Below, piece after piece: positions 6,051 to 6,856 of a stretch of 6,856 nucleotides of DNA. The position numbers were made by a program, and so were the translations under genes. The stretch covers positions 1 to 6,856 of the forward strand of contig CAMDER010000097.1 in NCBI GenBank assembly GCA_945896935.1, written 5' to 3'. This DNA comes from Bifidobacterium breve. Its GTDB lineage: Bacteria > Actinomycetota > Acidimicrobiia > Acidimicrobiales > Ilumatobacteraceae. Numbering within the stretch: position 1 is the stretch's first letter; the number at the start of each line of letters is the position of its first letter. The notes under the pieces were generated by a model that worked only from the letters and a program-made list of their open reading frames with translations, ran no database searches and had not been told where the DNA came from.

Positions 6051-6856
6051 ATGACATCACTACCGACGACGACCGCTGCAGTTACCGCAGAATGGCTGAC
6101 CAATGCACTGCGTTCGGGTGGCACGATCAACGCTGCCACCACAGTCGCATCAGTCGAGGCCAAGAACATGGGTGCTGGTATCGGCTTCATGGGCGAAGTT
6201 GGTCGTCTTGAAGTGACCTATGCTGGCGGACCTGGTCCCAAAGACATCATTTGCAAAATCCCGACCCAAGACTCCACCATCCGCGGCATGCTCGGACCGG
6301 CTCGCGTCTTTGAACGCGAAGCCCGTTTCTATACTGAGGTCGCACCACAATTGAGCATTGTTCCGCAGGCGTATGCAGTCATGGCCGAATACGAAACCGA
6401 CGACTACGTGTTGCTGATGCAAGATTTGGGACATTTGCGTGAAGGCGATCAGTCAGTTGGCGTGAATGCCAAGGATGCAATGAATGCGCTGAAAACTGTT
6501 GCGCGTTTACACGCAGAGTTTTGGGAATCACCACGACTCAACTCATACGAGTGGGTTCCATCAATCAACAGCGACGGCATGAAGATCGGTGCTGGCATTT
6601 ACGAACAGTCGCTTCCCGGTTTCTTACAGGTGTTCGCCCACGCTATTGACGCCGACATGGTTCCGTTGATGGAAAAATTTGGCAGCAACGTTCATCAGTT
6701 GCTTGATCGCTTCGCCGCCATGCCCAACACAATTGTGCACTTTGACTATCGCCTCGACAATTTGTTCTTTGGCGAAGGTGATGATGTGTGGGTCATCGAC
6801 TTCCAGACCAGCAGTCGCGGTGGTGGAGCGTACGACGTTGGCTACTTCATGAGCCA
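6051..6856 (+). CDS. APH/ecdysteroid-kinase-like phosphotransferase, partial (C-terminus missing)
   Basis: The first 268 codons are open to the right edge of the window. The layout is that of a small-molecule kinase of the aminoglycoside phosphotransferase / EcKinase (CHK-like) fold. A nucleotide-binding loop GAGIGFMGEVGRL covers 41-53, with the probable ATP-contacting Lys69 (IICKIP) and the helix acid near Glu88/Glu90. Next come the hinge region YVLLMQDLG (119-127), the helix LKTVARLHAEFWES and the catalytic loop HFDYRLDNLFF with Asp232 and Asn237. The metal-binding motif VIDFQ has Asp250, and GGGAYDVGYF follows. All key kinase residues are present, so it should be active. The substrate is unknown. 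Relatives phosphorylate hydroxyl groups of aminoglycosides, choline and ecdysteroids, and LvaA and the human ACAD10/11 kinase domains act on 4-hydroxyacyl-CoAs. AGGGGA lies 4 bases before the ATG. Genuine antibiotic resistance is unlikely given the neighbours. Confidence 0.85.
   Translation, partial: MTSLPTTTAAVTAEWLTNALRSGGTINAATTVASVEAKNMGAGIGFMGEVGRLEVTYAGGPGPKDIICKIPTQDSTIRGMLGPARVFEREARFYTEVAPQLSIVPQAYAVMAEYETDDYVLLMQDLGHLREGDQSVGVNAKDAMNALKTVARLHAEFWESPRLNSYEWVPSINSDGMKIGAGIYEQSLPGFLQVFAHAIDADMVPLMEKFGSNVHQLLDRFAAMPNTIVHFDYRLDNLFFGEGDDVWVIDFQTSSRGGGAYDVGYFMS

Noticed and set aside
6051..6856. Kinase gene as an aminoglycoside resistance determinant
   Set aside because: The APH fold is shared by many metabolic kinases, the sequence looks closer to EcKinase/CHK-like proteins, and no resistance or mobility genes are nearby.

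Overview
The window holds nine protein genes in two divergent transcription units and no RNA genes, mobile elements, repeats of note or CRISPR arrays. Base composition is mixed (sample lines range from about 40% to 65% G+C). The families present (a DUF35 protein paired with a lipid-transfer-type thiolase, an acyl-CoA synthetase, a SnoaL-like protein and an APH/ecdysteroid-kinase-like protein) suggest an actinomycete-type lipid, steroid or terpenoid degrader. A member of the Acidimicrobiia with moderate G+C is my best guess. This is inference from gene content, not from a marker gene.

Minus strand, from 5394 down to the left edge: seven genes read leftward with gaps of only 34 to 56 bases, so they probably form one operon. 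In transcription order they are a DUF35 zinc-ribbon/OB-fold protein (5394-4969), an SCP2-type thiolase homologue (4933-3785), an AMP-forming acyl-CoA synthetase (3745-2168), a glyoxalase/VOC protein (2114-1641), a short-chain dehydrogenase (1584-634), an antibiotic-biosynthesis-monooxygenase-like protein (599-195), and the N-terminus of a carotenoid-cleavage-oxygenase family protein (154 to beyond base 1).

Plus strand, from 5510 to the right edge: a SnoaL-like/NTF2-fold protein with a TTG start (5510-6028), then 22 bases later an APH-like small-molecule kinase (6051 to beyond 6856). The two units are separated by 115 bases (5395-5509), which must carry the promoters for both.

Taken together, the genes look like a catabolic locus for a hydrophobic unsaturated or oxygenated carbon skeleton. 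The oxygenase could split a C=C bond, the dehydrogenase could interconvert the resulting alcohol, aldehyde or ketone, the synthetase could load the acid onto CoA, and the thiolase/DUF35 pair could carry out a C-C bond reaction on the CoA ester. The VOC, ABM and SnoaL proteins and the kinase would handle intermediates. The individual families are well supported; the pathway and substrate are hypotheses. The most interesting points are the thiolase homologue, which keeps the nucleophilic Cys but has lost the other canonical catalytic residues, and the small-molecule kinase beside an acyl-CoA pathway.
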